Below, piece by piece: positions 18,145 to 26,576 of a DNA stretch of 64,000 nt. The position numbers and the translations under genes were made by a program. The DNA lies in contig JBFXEX010000007.1 in NCBI GenBank assembly GCA_050179645.1, positions 13,024 to 77,023 of the forward strand. The letters are read 5' to 3'. Under the pieces are notes generated by a model, which saw only the letters and a list, made by a program, of their open reading frames with translations, was not told where the DNA came from and made no database searches. Position 1 is the stretch's first letter. The number at the start of each line of letters is the position of its first letter. This DNA comes from VAZQ01 sp050179645. Its GTDB lineage: Bacteria > Pseudomonadota > Alphaproteobacteria > Rhizobiales > Xanthobacteraceae.

Positions 18145-19824
18145 TCATGTGCGCTCGGTGCTCGCCGACTCCAGGGAATCGCGCAAGGTTCGGCGGTCGA
18201 TCTTCATGAGGGTCGTGCGCGGCAGCTGCTCGATGCACTCGAACGACTCCGGAATCTTGTACGAGCCCAGCGGCCGCACCGCCTCGCATAGCTCGTCGAA
18301 CAGCTTCCGGTCTTGCTGGAACCCGTCGCGCAACACCAGATAGGCCCGCGGCTTGGTCAGGCCGTCGCGGTCCGCGAACGGCACGACCGCGGCTTCGCGC
18401 ACCGCGGGATGCGCGGTGAGCACCGCTTCGATCTCGATCGGCGTCACCCAGAGCCCTTTGACCTTGAACAAATCGTTGGCGCGGCCGCTGAACCAGAAGA
18501 AGCCGTCCCGGTCGAACTGCAGATGATCGCCGGTGCGCGTCCAGCCGCCGATGAACGTCTCGCGCGATTTGTCGTACTTGCGCCAGTAGTAGAAACACGC
18601 GGTCTTGCTGCGGATCCAGGCCTCGCCCGGGACGTCCGGCTCGGTGACGTCGTGGCCGTCGTCGTCGACCAGCCGGACCTCGTAGCCGAACACCGGCTTG
18701 CCCAGGCTGCCGCGCTTGAACGCCTTCTGCCGGTTCGCGATCCACTCATAGGTGATCTCCGAGCTGCCGATGGAGTCGAACAGCTCGACGCCGATGAGCT
18801 TATGGAAGCGCTCGAACATTTCCGGCGGCATCTTCTCGGAGGCGCTGACGACGAAGTTGAGCGCGGGCAGTCGCGCCGGCTCCTGGGTCTGCGTCAGGTG
18901 CTCGATCACGTTCTTCAGCACGGTCGGAACGGTGATGAGCTTGGTCACGCGCTGATCGCGCAGCGTCGCCAGCACGACATCGGGCGTGGGCGGCCGGCGG
19001 TCGAGCACCAGGGTGGCGCCCCAGTAGAGCGGGATCAGCACGCCCGGCCAGAGGCCGTGCGTGAAGTATTTCTTCGAGGTCGCGAACACCACGTCGTCGG
19101 GCGTGTATTCCCAGAAGCGGCCGTGCCGCTCCGGGATCAGGACGAAATCGTGAGCCAGATGGGTGATGCCCTTGGCGGTGCCGGTCGTGCCGCCGGAATA
19201 AAACATGTAGGCAACGTCGTTGGCGTGACGCTTGTACGGCTCGCCCGGGTCGCCGCCGCGCGCCAGCGCGGTCTTCAGGTCGACGACCGACTGGCGTGGA
19301 AATCGCTGCGCGCAGCCGGGCGGCATCTCGCCCCGCACCACGATGGTCTCGAGCGCACCGGGGAGCTCTGCGGCGATTTCGGAGAGCTTCGGCATTTGCT
19401 CGCTGTCGACGAACAGCACACGCGCGCCGGTGTCGACCAGGAAATAGAGCAGTTCGCGCTGCTTGTAGAGATCCGACACCACGACCGGAATGGCGCCGAG
19501 CCGGATCGAGGCGAGCCAGGTGACGACGTAGTCGAGACTGTCGGTGCCGAACATCAACATCCGCACTTCGGACTGCAAACCGATCGCAGCTAGCCCGGCG
19601 GAGTGTTGGCGGATCAGACCTTCCAATTCGGCATGACTGACCTGATGACCGTCGGCGACGATCGCGGGCTTCGAATTTTTCTCCCTTCCAGCATGACGTC
19701 CGAGCAGCACACCGATCGGATCGAGCCAATCGGGCACTTCCGGGTCGCGCCAGGCGCGCCAATCCGCCGAATAGATATTCTCGTCGAAGGCTGTCGGTTC
19801 ACGGTCAAGCACGGGCACTGTCAT
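18145..19824 (-). CDS. Benzoate-CoA-ligase-type AMP-dependent acyl-CoA synthetase
   Basis: A 559-residue adenylate-forming enzyme. It carries the phosphate-binding loop YSGGTTGTAKG, the aryl-acid pocket segment FATSKKYFTHGLWPGVLIPL, the adenine motif FDSIGSSEITYEW, the hinge TRTGDHLQFDRDGFFWFSGRANDLFKVKG and a C-terminal lysine in LMKIDRR. FATSKKYFTHGL and the overall layout match the benzoate/2-hydroxybenzoate CoA ligase family, which activates aromatic acids to CoA thioesters. It is divergent from the UbiD-type decarboxylase across a 390-base intergenic stretch. The exact aryl acid is unknown. Confidence 0.9.
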   Translation of the reverse strand: MTVPVLDREPTAFDENIYSADWRAWRDPEVPDWLDPIGVLLGRHAGREKNSKPAIVADGHQVSHAELEGLIRQHSAGLAAIGLQSEVRMLMFGTDSLDYVVTWLASIRLGAIPVVVSDLYKQRELLYFLVDTGARVLFVDSEQMPKLSEIAAELPGALETIVVRGEMPPGCAQRFPRQSVVDLKTALARGGDPGEPYKRHANDVAYMFYSGGTTGTAKGITHLAHDFVLIPERHGRFWEYTPDDVVFATSKKYFTHGLWPGVLIPLYWGATLVLDRRPPTPDVVLATLRDQRVTKLITVPTVLKNVIEHLTQTQEPARLPALNFVVSASEKMPPEMFERFHKLIGVELFDSIGSSEITYEWIANRQKAFKRGSLGKPVFGYEVRLVDDDGHDVTEPDVPGEAWIRSKTACFYYWRKYDKSRETFIGGWTRTGDHLQFDRDGFFWFSGRANDLFKVKGLWVTPIEIEAVLTAHPAVREAAVVPFADRDGLTKPRAYLVLRDGFQQDRKLFDELCEAVRPLGSYKIPESFECIEQLPRTTLMKIDRRTLRDSLESASTERT

Positions 19825-20214
19825 CCGAATGCGTCAAGAGGATTTGTCGTGACACGCGTCGATTTGCAATCACACGGTCTCACGGCGCGGCAACATAGCC
19901 TATGGATTTCCCCTCGTTCAAATGGTGGCCTGTCAGATGTACCCACTTCGCAGTGCAGCATGCGATCTGCGGGTGTGCGCGTCGATGCGCCAACCCGTGC
20001 GGGGCGGCGACAAAATCATGTGGGGCGGTCGACGTTAGGCTTGCACCGCTCAGTAGCGATAGGCAGTTTGCGCAATCCTTTTCGTCGTTTTTGCCGTATG
20101 TCCTCATGTTGCATTGATCTTCTTCTGGCCCTATCCGAAAGCACTCCGCGCTCGGATCGCAGGCAGATCCGGGAGACATCCCGATAGCATCTGACGACAA
20201 AGGAAACGCCAAAT
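19825..20214. other. Divergent intergenic region, no gene
   Basis: About 390 bases between the CoA ligase and UbiD-type starts. It must hold both promoters. AAAGGAAA lies before the decarboxylase ATG. No confident operator, RNA gene or coding region was recognised. Confidence 0.5.
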
Positions 20215-21714
20215 ATGGCCACGCAATTCGGCGACCTCCGCGGTTGGATCGACGCCCTGCGAAAAGAGGGTGAGTTGCATCAGATCGATGCCGAGGTCGA
20301 CTGGGACTGCGAGCTTGGCACCGTCACGCGGCGCGCATTCGGCAACGGCGATGGCCCGGCATTGCTGTTCAGCAACATCAAGGACTACAACAAAAACGAC
20401 ACGCGCTGCAGCGCGATGTTCACCGGCGGCCTGTCGAACTACTCTCGCGTCGCCATGATGTTCGGGCTGCCGAAGGATGCTCCGATCACCGAGCTGGTGA
20501 AGGCCGCGCGCAAGGCTTATGCGAGCCGGGTGCCGCCGGTCACGGTCAAGACCGGGCCGGTGAAGGAGAACATCCTCAAGGGCGACGACATCAATCTGCT
20601 CGACTTTCCGGTGCCGCGCTGGCACCGGTTCGACGGCGGCCGCTACATCAACACCATGCAGGGCTCGGTGACCCGCGATCCGGTGTCGGGCCGCATGAAC
20701 GTCGGCATCTACCGCGGCATGGTCGGCCAGAAGGACACCATCCCGGTGCTGCTGTGGCGCCCGCAGAACTGGGGCCTCGACATGCAGAAGTATGCCGACA
20801 AGCACCAGGAGATGCCGGTCGCCTTCATCTACGGCTGGGAGCCGTGCATGCCGTTCGCGGCGTCGTCGCCGATTCCGCCGGACGTCTCCGAGTATGACGT
20901 GATGGGTGCGATCCGCGGCGCGCCGGTGGAACTGGTCGATTGCGAGACCGTGCCGCTGCAGGTACCGGCGTCGGCCGAGATCGTGATCGAGGGCTACATC
21001 TCCAACGATCCCGAGACCTTCGAGATGGAAGGGCCGTTCGGCGAATACACCGGCTATTTCGGCGGCGATCAGGCGAAGAAGCACAAGGTGCGCGTGACCT
21101 GCATCACCCACCGCAACAATCCGATCATGCGCGGCACGCTGGAAGGCACCATGCCGAAGATGCTGAACGAGAACAGCATCATGAGCTCGGTGCAGCGTTC
21201 GGCGCTGGCCTGGAACATTCTCGAGCGTTCGGGTGTGCCGGGCATCACCGACGTGCATTGCCCGGCGGCCAACAACGGCACCACCCTGATGATCCAGCTG
21301 CGCCAGACCTATCGCGGCCAGGCCAAGCAGGCCGCCGCGGCGATCTGGGGCTCGAACGCCGCGCACCTGCGCTACAAGCACATCTGGGTCGTCGATGACG
21401 ACATCGACATTCACGACTACGGCGCCATCGACTGGGCCTTCGCCTACCGCTGCAATGCCGCCGAGGACGACATCGTGTTTTATCCAGGCACGTTCGGCTC
21501 GGCGCTTGATCCGAGCACGCGGCTGAAATACCGCAACACGGCGCTCTTTGGCACCGGCAAATGGTGCCGCGTGCTAATCGACTGCACCGTCAACCTCGAC
21601 TTCGAGCCCGAGGAAAACTACGGCGGCAACCGCTATCCGCCGATGGTCAGGCCGGAGAAGCAGGATTGGGAGCTGGTCGACAAGCGCTGGAAGGAATACG
21701 GCTTCAAGAAATAG
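20215..21714 (+). CDS. UbiD family (de)carboxylase
   Basis: A 499-residue member of the UbiD family, which uses prenylated FMN made by a UbiX partner to decarboxylate or carboxylate aromatic and unsaturated acids. Conserved blocks are LRGWIDALRKEGELHQID at the N terminus, the RY-containing region ending in YINTMQGSVTRDP, GPFGEYTGYFGGDQ (with the E of the E-R-E type catalytic set) and VVDDDIDIHDYGAIDWAFAYR near the C terminus. No UbiX gene is in the window. The divergent aryl-CoA ligase suggests aromatic acid metabolism; 4-hydroxybenzoate-type or phthalate-type substrates are possible. Confidence 0.94.
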   Translation: MATQFGDLRGWIDALRKEGELHQIDAEVDWDCELGTVTRRAFGNGDGPALLFSNIKDYNKNDTRCSAMFTGGLSNYSRVAMMFGLPKDAPITELVKAARKAYASRVPPVTVKTGPVKENILKGDDINLLDFPVPRWHRFDGGRYINTMQGSVTRDPVSGRMNVGIYRGMVGQKDTIPVLLWRPQNWGLDMQKYADKHQEMPVAFIYGWEPCMPFAASSPIPPDVSEYDVMGAIRGAPVELVDCETVPLQVPASAEIVIEGYISNDPETFEMEGPFGEYTGYFGGDQAKKHKVRVTCITHRNNPIMRGTLEGTMPKMLNENSIMSSVQRSALAWNILERSGVPGITDVHCPAANNGTTLMIQLRQTYRGQAKQAAAAIWGSNAAHLRYKHIWVVDDDIDIHDYGAIDWAFAYRCNAAEDDIVFYPGTFGSALDPSTRLKYRNTALFGTGKWCRVLIDCTVNLDFEPEENYGGNRYPPMVRPEKQDWELVDKRWKEYGFKK

Positions 21715-21758
21715 ACGCCGCGCGGATTTCGTTGCCGTGGCGGTCCGGTTGAGCCTCC

Positions 21759-22520
21759 TCAGGGCGGCTCCATGCCGTGTGCGCGGATGATGACGCGTGC
21801 GGCCGGCGACGCGAATGACGCCACGAAGGCGCGCGCCGCATGCGGGTTCGGCGCCGCGGAGACGACCGCGACTGCGAACGCGGTCGTGTGCTGAATCTCC
21901 TGCGGGATCGGTCCGACCAGGTCGACACCCGGAATCGGCACGATTTCGGCAATCTGCTGGATGCCGAGCTCCGCCCGGCCGTCGGCGACCGCCGCGCAGA
22001 CCACGAGCGGCTCGCCACCGCTGGCGCCGACGAGACGCAGCTTCGGCTGCAACTCCGCGGTTAGTCCGAGCCGGTCGAACAAGTCTTTCAGGTAAAGGCC
22101 GCTGGCGGTGCCGAAGGCGGGATCGGCGCACGCAATCGACCTGGCGGCGCGCAGCGTGGAGACAAACGACGCAACCGAAGCGATGTCGGGCCTGGGGTTT
22201 CCGGCCTGTACTGCGACTCCGATCAGCGAGCGCGCAACGGTCGCGGCCGTTTCCGCTACGACCTTGCCGGCACGGGCGAGTTCGTCGATGCGCGATTGCG
22301 TGGTGACGGCGACATCGAACGGCTCGCCCGCGCGAATCCGGTCGCGGACCAGCGGCGACCGGCTGAATTCGGCCGATACCTCGATGCCGGTCGTGAGGGT
22401 GTAGGCTTCCCCGAGCGCGTCGACGATCTCGCCCATGGCCCCGGCGGAAAGGACGCGAATTTCGCTGCCAGAGGCGGCAGGCTCAGGGTGTGTTGTCATC
22501 TTGCCGATCCGGGATGCCAT
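21759..22520 (-). CDS. ModA-like substrate-binding-domain protein without a signal peptide
   Basis: A 253-residue protein of the molybdate/solute-binding fold: IRVLSAGAMGEIVDALGEAYTLTTGIEV, the DVAVTTQSRIDEL segment, FGTASGLYLKDLFDRLGL, and a C-terminal FVASFASPAARVIIRAHGMEP. Unlike true ModA, no signal peptide is visible; an alternative ATG at 22499 does not change that. No ABC permease or ATPase is nearby. It may be a cytoplasmic ligand-binding protein, like many orphan ModA-like proteins in Rhizobiales. It ends convergently with the UbiD-type gene. Confidence 0.75.
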   Translation of the reverse strand: MASRIGKMTTHPEPAASGSEIRVLSAGAMGEIVDALGEAYTLTTGIEVSAEFSRSPLVRDRIRAGEPFDVAVTTQSRIDELARAGKVVAETAATVARSLIGVAVQAGNPRPDIASVASFVSTLRAARSIACADPAFGTASGLYLKDLFDRLGLTAELQPKLRLVGASGGEPLVVCAAVADGRAELGIQQIAEIVPIPGVDLVGPIPQEIQHTTAFAVAVVSAAPNPHAARAFVASFASPAARVIIRAHGMEPP

Positions 22521-22582
22521 ACCGCCGCAGACTCGGTTAGACTATACTGCGGTTGGCTTTTCAAAGTTTGGAGGTTGTCGCC

Positions 22583-23089
22583 ATGAGCTATACGCTGGAG
22601 CAGTTTTCGGCCGACTGCCGCGCGGCCTTGTCGAAGGATCCCGGCCCCGCGGGTCGCGAACTGGTACGCCAATATACCGCAAAGGCAAGTTGCGATCCGG
22701 AGTTCGTGGCGAAGTATCTCGGGCCGGAAGCGACGTTCGACCGCAGGATTCTCTACGAGGATCCGGATCTGCACTTCTGCATTCTGGCGCACGTCTATCG
22801 CGGCGCAAAGAGCAGCCAGCCGCACGATCATGGGCCGAGCTGGGCAGTGTATTGCCAGGTCGCCGGCGTCACCGAGATGACCGACTGGCGCCTCCTCGAG
22901 AAGCCGGCGGCCGGGCAGCCCGGCAAGGTCGAAAAAGTGCGCAGCTACTTGCTGACGCCGGGGACCGCGCATCTCTATAACGAAGGCGACCTGCACTCGC
23001 CACGGCGCGAAAACGAGACCCGTCTCATCCGGATCGAAGGCACCGATCTTACCAAGGTAAAGCGGGACAAGTTCGAGATTGCGGCGTAG
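22583..23089 (+). CDS. Cupin-fold protein of unknown function
   Basis: A 168-residue protein. HFCILAHVYRGAKSSQPHDHGPSWAVYCQVAG is a cupin motif 1 with a metal-binding His-x-His, and a second histidine region lies near TPGTAHLYNEGDLHSP, as in cysteine-dioxygenase-like or ring-cleaving cupins. The substrate cannot be assigned. ATG 22583 has GGAGG about eight bases upstream, which is why the in-frame start at 22553 is rejected. It is divergent from the ModA-like gene. Confidence 0.75.
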   Translation: MSYTLEQFSADCRAALSKDPGPAGRELVRQYTAKASCDPEFVAKYLGPEATFDRRILYEDPDLHFCILAHVYRGAKSSQPHDHGPSWAVYCQVAGVTEMTDWRLLEKPAAGQPGKVEKVRSYLLTPGTAHLYNEGDLHSPRRENETRLIRIEGTDLTKVKRDKFEIAA

Positions 23090-23114
23090 AGCAGCGTTGG
23101 TGGCTCTACCCATC

Positions 23115-23203
23115 CGTCATGGCCGGGCTTGTCCCGGCCATCCACGTTCTTGCCATCGCATTCAAGAAAGACGTGGATGCCCGGCCCAAGGCCGGGCATG
23201 ACG
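23115..23203. repeat. Imperfect inverted repeat (REP-like)
   Basis: An arm at 23115-23147 (CGTCATGGCCGGGC... to CCACGT) is nearly the reverse complement of 23171-23203 (ACGTGGATGCCCGG... to CATGACG). The pattern of C/G-rich arms ending in CGTCAT is a common intergenic palindrome in Bradyrhizobiaceae-type genomes. Confidence 0.8.
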
Positions 23204-23243
23204 ACCTCTAATGCAGGATGAAGCGGAGACTGAGCCCGTCCTC

Positions 23244-23314
23244 CGTCATTGCGAGGAGCGCGAGCGACGAAGCAATCCAGCCTTCTGGATTGCGTCGCTT
23301 CGCTCGCAATGACG
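23244..23314. repeat. Inverted repeat, CGTCATTGCGAG type
   Basis: CGTCATTGCGAGGAGCGCGA at 23244-23263 is mirrored by TCGCTTCGCTCGCAATGACG ending at 23314, with AATCCAG/CTGGATT at the centre. A related element occurs at about 40590-40666. Confidence 0.85.
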
Positions 23315-23332
23315 CAGGCGCTGCATCGCGCT

Positions 23333-24778
23333 TCAGTCGTAACTAGACATGAATTGGTCGATGGCGCCGGTCCAATCCTTCCACGGCGCGGCCAGATAGC
23401 TGTAGCTGTTCATGACGAAGCCTGGGCCGGCGTAGAATTTCTCATACTGCATGTGACGCCCGGCGAAATCGGAACCGAGCAGGTCCCACGCCAGCTTGGT
23501 GAGCTTCATCCGGTCCTTCGCCGATTGTCCCGGCACCGACCAGTAGGTCTCGAAGGCGTCGCGCAGTTTCGGGTCGTCCAGGACCGAAACGTCGGCCGGC
23601 ATCTGGAATACGCCCGCGCCCATCAGTTCGCGCACCGTGTCGCAAATTTCCGAGTGGTGATTGGTGCACCAGTGCAGCGCCGCATAGACGTAGCGGCGGT
23701 TCACCGTGTGATAGCCGGGCACCTGCTGCTCGCCGCAGTTGATCTGGCCCATGATCAGGCCTTCGAGCGTCGCCTGCATGGCGGCGAGCCGGCCGAGCGT
23801 GAACTGCACCGCCGGGACGTTGCGGACATTGTTCATCTCCGCAAGCTTTCCGGCCATGCCGACGATCAGGTTGAGCTTCTCCAGGAAGCGCACGTTGGCC
23901 TGGTGGTTGGCCATCGCGTGGCCGGGCGTCACCATGTAGATCGCGCGCGTCATCTCGGTGTTGTCGTGGCAGAACACGCGCTCCCAGGGCACCTTCACGT
24001 TCTCGAACAGCACCGCGCTGTCGGTCTCGTCGAATCGCGTTGCCAGTGGATTGTCGAACGCGCTGACGGCGTAGCGCTCGAAGGGCTTGCGCGACCAGAT
24101 GCTGACACCGGGTGCGTTGAGCGGAACCACGCAGGTGATCGCTTCCTTCTCCTGGCCCGGCGCGACCGGCTGCAGGTTGCCGCACCAGGTTTCATGGCAG
24201 AACACCGTCGCGGTGCCGAGCATCTTCAGGCCGTTGATGGTGACGCCGCTGTCGTCCTCGTCGACCACGCGCAGCGTCGCCGGCGGGCGCTTCTGCGTCT
24301 CGGCCGGGTTGGCGGAGCGCCAGCCCTGCGGATTGGTCACGGTGTGGGACGCGAAGATGTCGTTTCCCCGCATGTGGCGATAGTAGCGGCGGATGTTGTC
24401 GCCAAAACCCTGGCGGATGCGGTCGAACATTGCCGGGTCCATGACCAGGCCGCTGACGTAGCTCGGGAAGTTGTCGGGCGACCGGCCGATCAGGCCGTGC
24501 GTCCACGAGGCAATGCGCCGGTGGGTTTCGAACCGGCGCTGGAGGTCTTCGCGCGTCCGCGGCAGCAGGAAATAGGTCGAGAAGGTTTCCCCATCCTCCT
24601 CGCAGGTCATGACATCGCGGTTCTCGGGCGCACGCTTGCGGTCGTAGATCATGGCGAACGATTGCGCCGCGTTGCGGAACGCCGGGTGCTTCGTCACGTC
24701 CCCGACCAGCTCGCTGCCGACATAAACGCGGCGGCCATCGCGGATGCTTTCGAGGTACTCCTCGCCGGTCATCAACAT
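23333..24778 (-). CDS. 4-hydroxyphenylacetate 3-hydroxylase (HpaB) family flavin monooxygenase
   Basis: A 481-residue FADH2-dependent oxygenase of the HpaB/HpaH family, with an acyl-CoA-dehydrogenase-like fold. It starts MLMTGEEYLESIRDGR and contains DVMTCEEDGETFSTYF, HTVTNPQGWR, GLKMLGTATVFCHETW and FFCHDNTEMTR-like segments. HpaB enzymes hydroxylate phenols such as 4-hydroxyphenylacetate using reduced flavin delivered by a separate HpaC reductase; none is in the window. GGAGGACTGC directly precedes the ATG. Neighbours suggest catabolism of an aromatic or pyrrole-like acid (some relatives act on pyrrole-2-carboxylate), but the substrate is not determined. Confidence 0.93.
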   Translation of the reverse strand: MLMTGEEYLESIRDGRRVYVGSELVGDVTKHPAFRNAAQSFAMIYDRKRAPENRDVMTCEEDGETFSTYFLLPRTREDLQRRFETHRRIASWTHGLIGRSPDNFPSYVSGLVMDPAMFDRIRQGFGDNIRRYYRHMRGNDIFASHTVTNPQGWRSANPAETQKRPPATLRVVDEDDSGVTINGLKMLGTATVFCHETWCGNLQPVAPGQEKEAITCVVPLNAPGVSIWSRKPFERYAVSAFDNPLATRFDETDSAVLFENVKVPWERVFCHDNTEMTRAIYMVTPGHAMANHQANVRFLEKLNLIVGMAGKLAEMNNVRNVPAVQFTLGRLAAMQATLEGLIMGQINCGEQQVPGYHTVNRRYVYAALHWCTNHHSEICDTVRELMGAGVFQMPADVSVLDDPKLRDAFETYWSVPGQSAKDRMKLTKLAWDLLGSDFAGRHMQYEKFYAGPGFVMNSYSYLAAPWKDWTGAIDQFMSSYD

Positions 24779-24852
24779 GCAGTCCTCCCGATCGGCCGCG
24801 CTCGCGTGTACTGGCGAAGCAGTGAGTGCGCTCTCAACGCATTATTCTTGTG

Positions 24853-26250
24853 TCACCCGCGGGCGGCGGCCAGCGGCGCGCGTTCCGGTTGGCCGCGCCG
24901 CGGCGCCGTCCGGAGCAGATCCATGAGCTGTCCGACCGAAGCCAGGTTTTCGAGGCCGCCGACCATGTCGATCGTCGCCGCGATGACTGAAGGGGACAGC
25001 ACGCCGTCCGCATAGGTGCGGAATTTTTCCTCGATCTGAGCGCGCGACAGCGGGTTCTCGGGCGAGCCGCGCGGGTGGTCGCAGCGGGCCGTCAGCGTCG
25101 TGCCGTCGATCTCAATCTCCACCACTGCCTGCGCGCCGGTCAGCGACGGATCGAGGCGAAGTTCGATTTGCTCGGCGGCGGCGCGCCGCATCACGGGATC
25201 GTCGTAGCGCGCCGGTTCGTACTGCTCGAGCGTCAGCTTCCGGTCGTGCAGGATCACCGCCGCGGTGTAGTGGCCGGAAATCAGCGCGTCGAACTTGCCC
25301 TTGTAGTGCGCCAGCTTGCCGTGAAGGTCGTAGGCCGGCTTGGTCAGTGCCACGCGGACTTTCTTCACCCGGGCGGGGTCGATCCTGTGCCGTTCGATCA
25401 GATCGAACATCGCGGTGTTGACACTCTGGATCGATGTGGCCGACGGCCACTGCCGCAAAGCGATCTGTTCGAGCTCCCAGCGTTGCCCGAGGTCGGCGGT
25501 GACCGCCTCGGGGCGGCCGCCGTTCGCATAGACGTTGTAGAGGCCGCCGTCTTTTGCGGTGAGGAATTCGCGCGTCGCCAGAAAATTCTGCTCGGCCAGC
25601 AATGCCGCCATGAGTCCAGAGAGCGCGCCGCGGCACTGGTGGAATTTCACCGTCGGCGTTCCCCAGGCGGCGAACGTGCCGGCGGCCTGACTGCCGGCGA
25701 GTCCGAAAGCTCGCGCCATGGTCTCGGTGTCGAAGCCGCGGAGCCGGCCGACTGCCGCGGCAGCGCCGAACGGTCCCAGCACGCCGGGCCCGTGCCAGCC
25801 CTTGGCGCGGAACACCGGATAATCGAGGCCGATGCCGACTCGCGTCGTCACCTCACAGCCGGCGGCGATGGCGACCATCAGGTCGCGGCCCGGCAGGCCG
25901 TCGCGCTCGGCGATCGCCAATGCGGGCGGGATCACTTCCGGAGTGACATGCGTCAGCGTCGGACGGTGCACGTCGCACATGGTGACGGCGGTAACGAGAT
26001 AGCCGTTCAGAAGGGTCGCGCCGGCGAGCGACAGCCGATCGCCGCCGATAATGCTGCTCTCGTGGGACTGCGCCAGCCCTGCAGCCAGAGCGGCGACCTG
26101 TTGCGTCTCCTCGCCCCGGTGCCCGGCGACCGCACAGGCCAAAGTGTCCAGGAGCAGGTCCTTGCAACGGTCGCGGACATGTCCGGGAAGATCGTCGTAG
26201 CGGAGCGCGGCCGCAAAGCCCGCCAGTTGTTCGGTGACCTGTCCCGGCAT
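24853..26250 (-). CDS. MmgE/PrpD family protein
   Basis: A 465-residue member of the MmgE/PrpD family (2-methylcitrate dehydratase and cis-aconitate decarboxylase relatives). Hallmarks are LDTLACAVAGHRGEE near the N terminus, GPGVLGPFGAAAAVGRL, FGLAGSQAAGTFAAWGTPTVKFHQCRGALSG and WPSATSIQSVNTAMFDL. ATG 26250 is chosen because GGGAG lies about eight bases upstream; ATG 26256 is too close to it. Orphan paralogues outside the methylcitrate cycle often sit in catabolic clusters and have undefined substrates; that seems to be the case here, with no prpB or prpC nearby. Confidence 0.92.
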   Translation of the reverse strand: MPGQVTEQLAGFAAALRYDDLPGHVRDRCKDLLLDTLACAVAGHRGEETQQVAALAAGLAQSHESSIIGGDRLSLAGATLLNGYLVTAVTMCDVHRPTLTHVTPEVIPPALAIAERDGLPGRDLMVAIAAGCEVTTRVGIGLDYPVFRAKGWHGPGVLGPFGAAAAVGRLRGFDTETMARAFGLAGSQAAGTFAAWGTPTVKFHQCRGALSGLMAALLAEQNFLATREFLTAKDGGLYNVYANGGRPEAVTADLGQRWELEQIALRQWPSATSIQSVNTAMFDLIERHRIDPARVKKVRVALTKPAYDLHGKLAHYKGKFDALISGHYTAAVILHDRKLTLEQYEPARYDDPVMRRAAAEQIELRLDPSLTGAQAVVEIEIDGTTLTARCDHPRGSPENPLSRAQIEEKFRTYADGVLSPSVIAATIDMVGGLENLASVGQLMDLLRTAPRRGQPERAPLAAARG

Positions 26251-26576
26251 GCACATCTCCCTTGCGGCGGCATTTTGTTCTTGGAAATCCAAGTCTGTGC
26301 CGTCCGCGATCGCCACCGCATCGTAATTGGAATCCGAAGTCCCGTACAACCGCACCGGCGCCGAGCAATGCGTAGGGCGCGTTGGTCCATTCGGCTGGGC
26401 TTCCGCGGGCGAAGCGACGCCATCCGATGACAGGACCGGCTCGGTGAAATCAGCGCGGGACCCATGTCGTTTTGCCGCTGCGCAACTTTGCCGGGCCTGC
26501 GAAACTGGCCTCGATCTTGCTCCCGAAAAGTCGCGCGGCATGGCCTCGCAAGCATCTTTGTGCGGGAGACGATCAG
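26251..26576. other. Divergent intergenic region
   Basis: 326 bases between the MmgE/PrpD and substrate-binding-protein starts. Long frames cross it on both strands but look like extensions of genes rather than genes. No operator was identified. Confidence 0.4.

Noticed and set aside
19825..20214. A confident aromatic-acid operator between the CoA ligase and the UbiD-type gene
   Set aside because: I could not find a clear palindrome or known operator consensus by eye.
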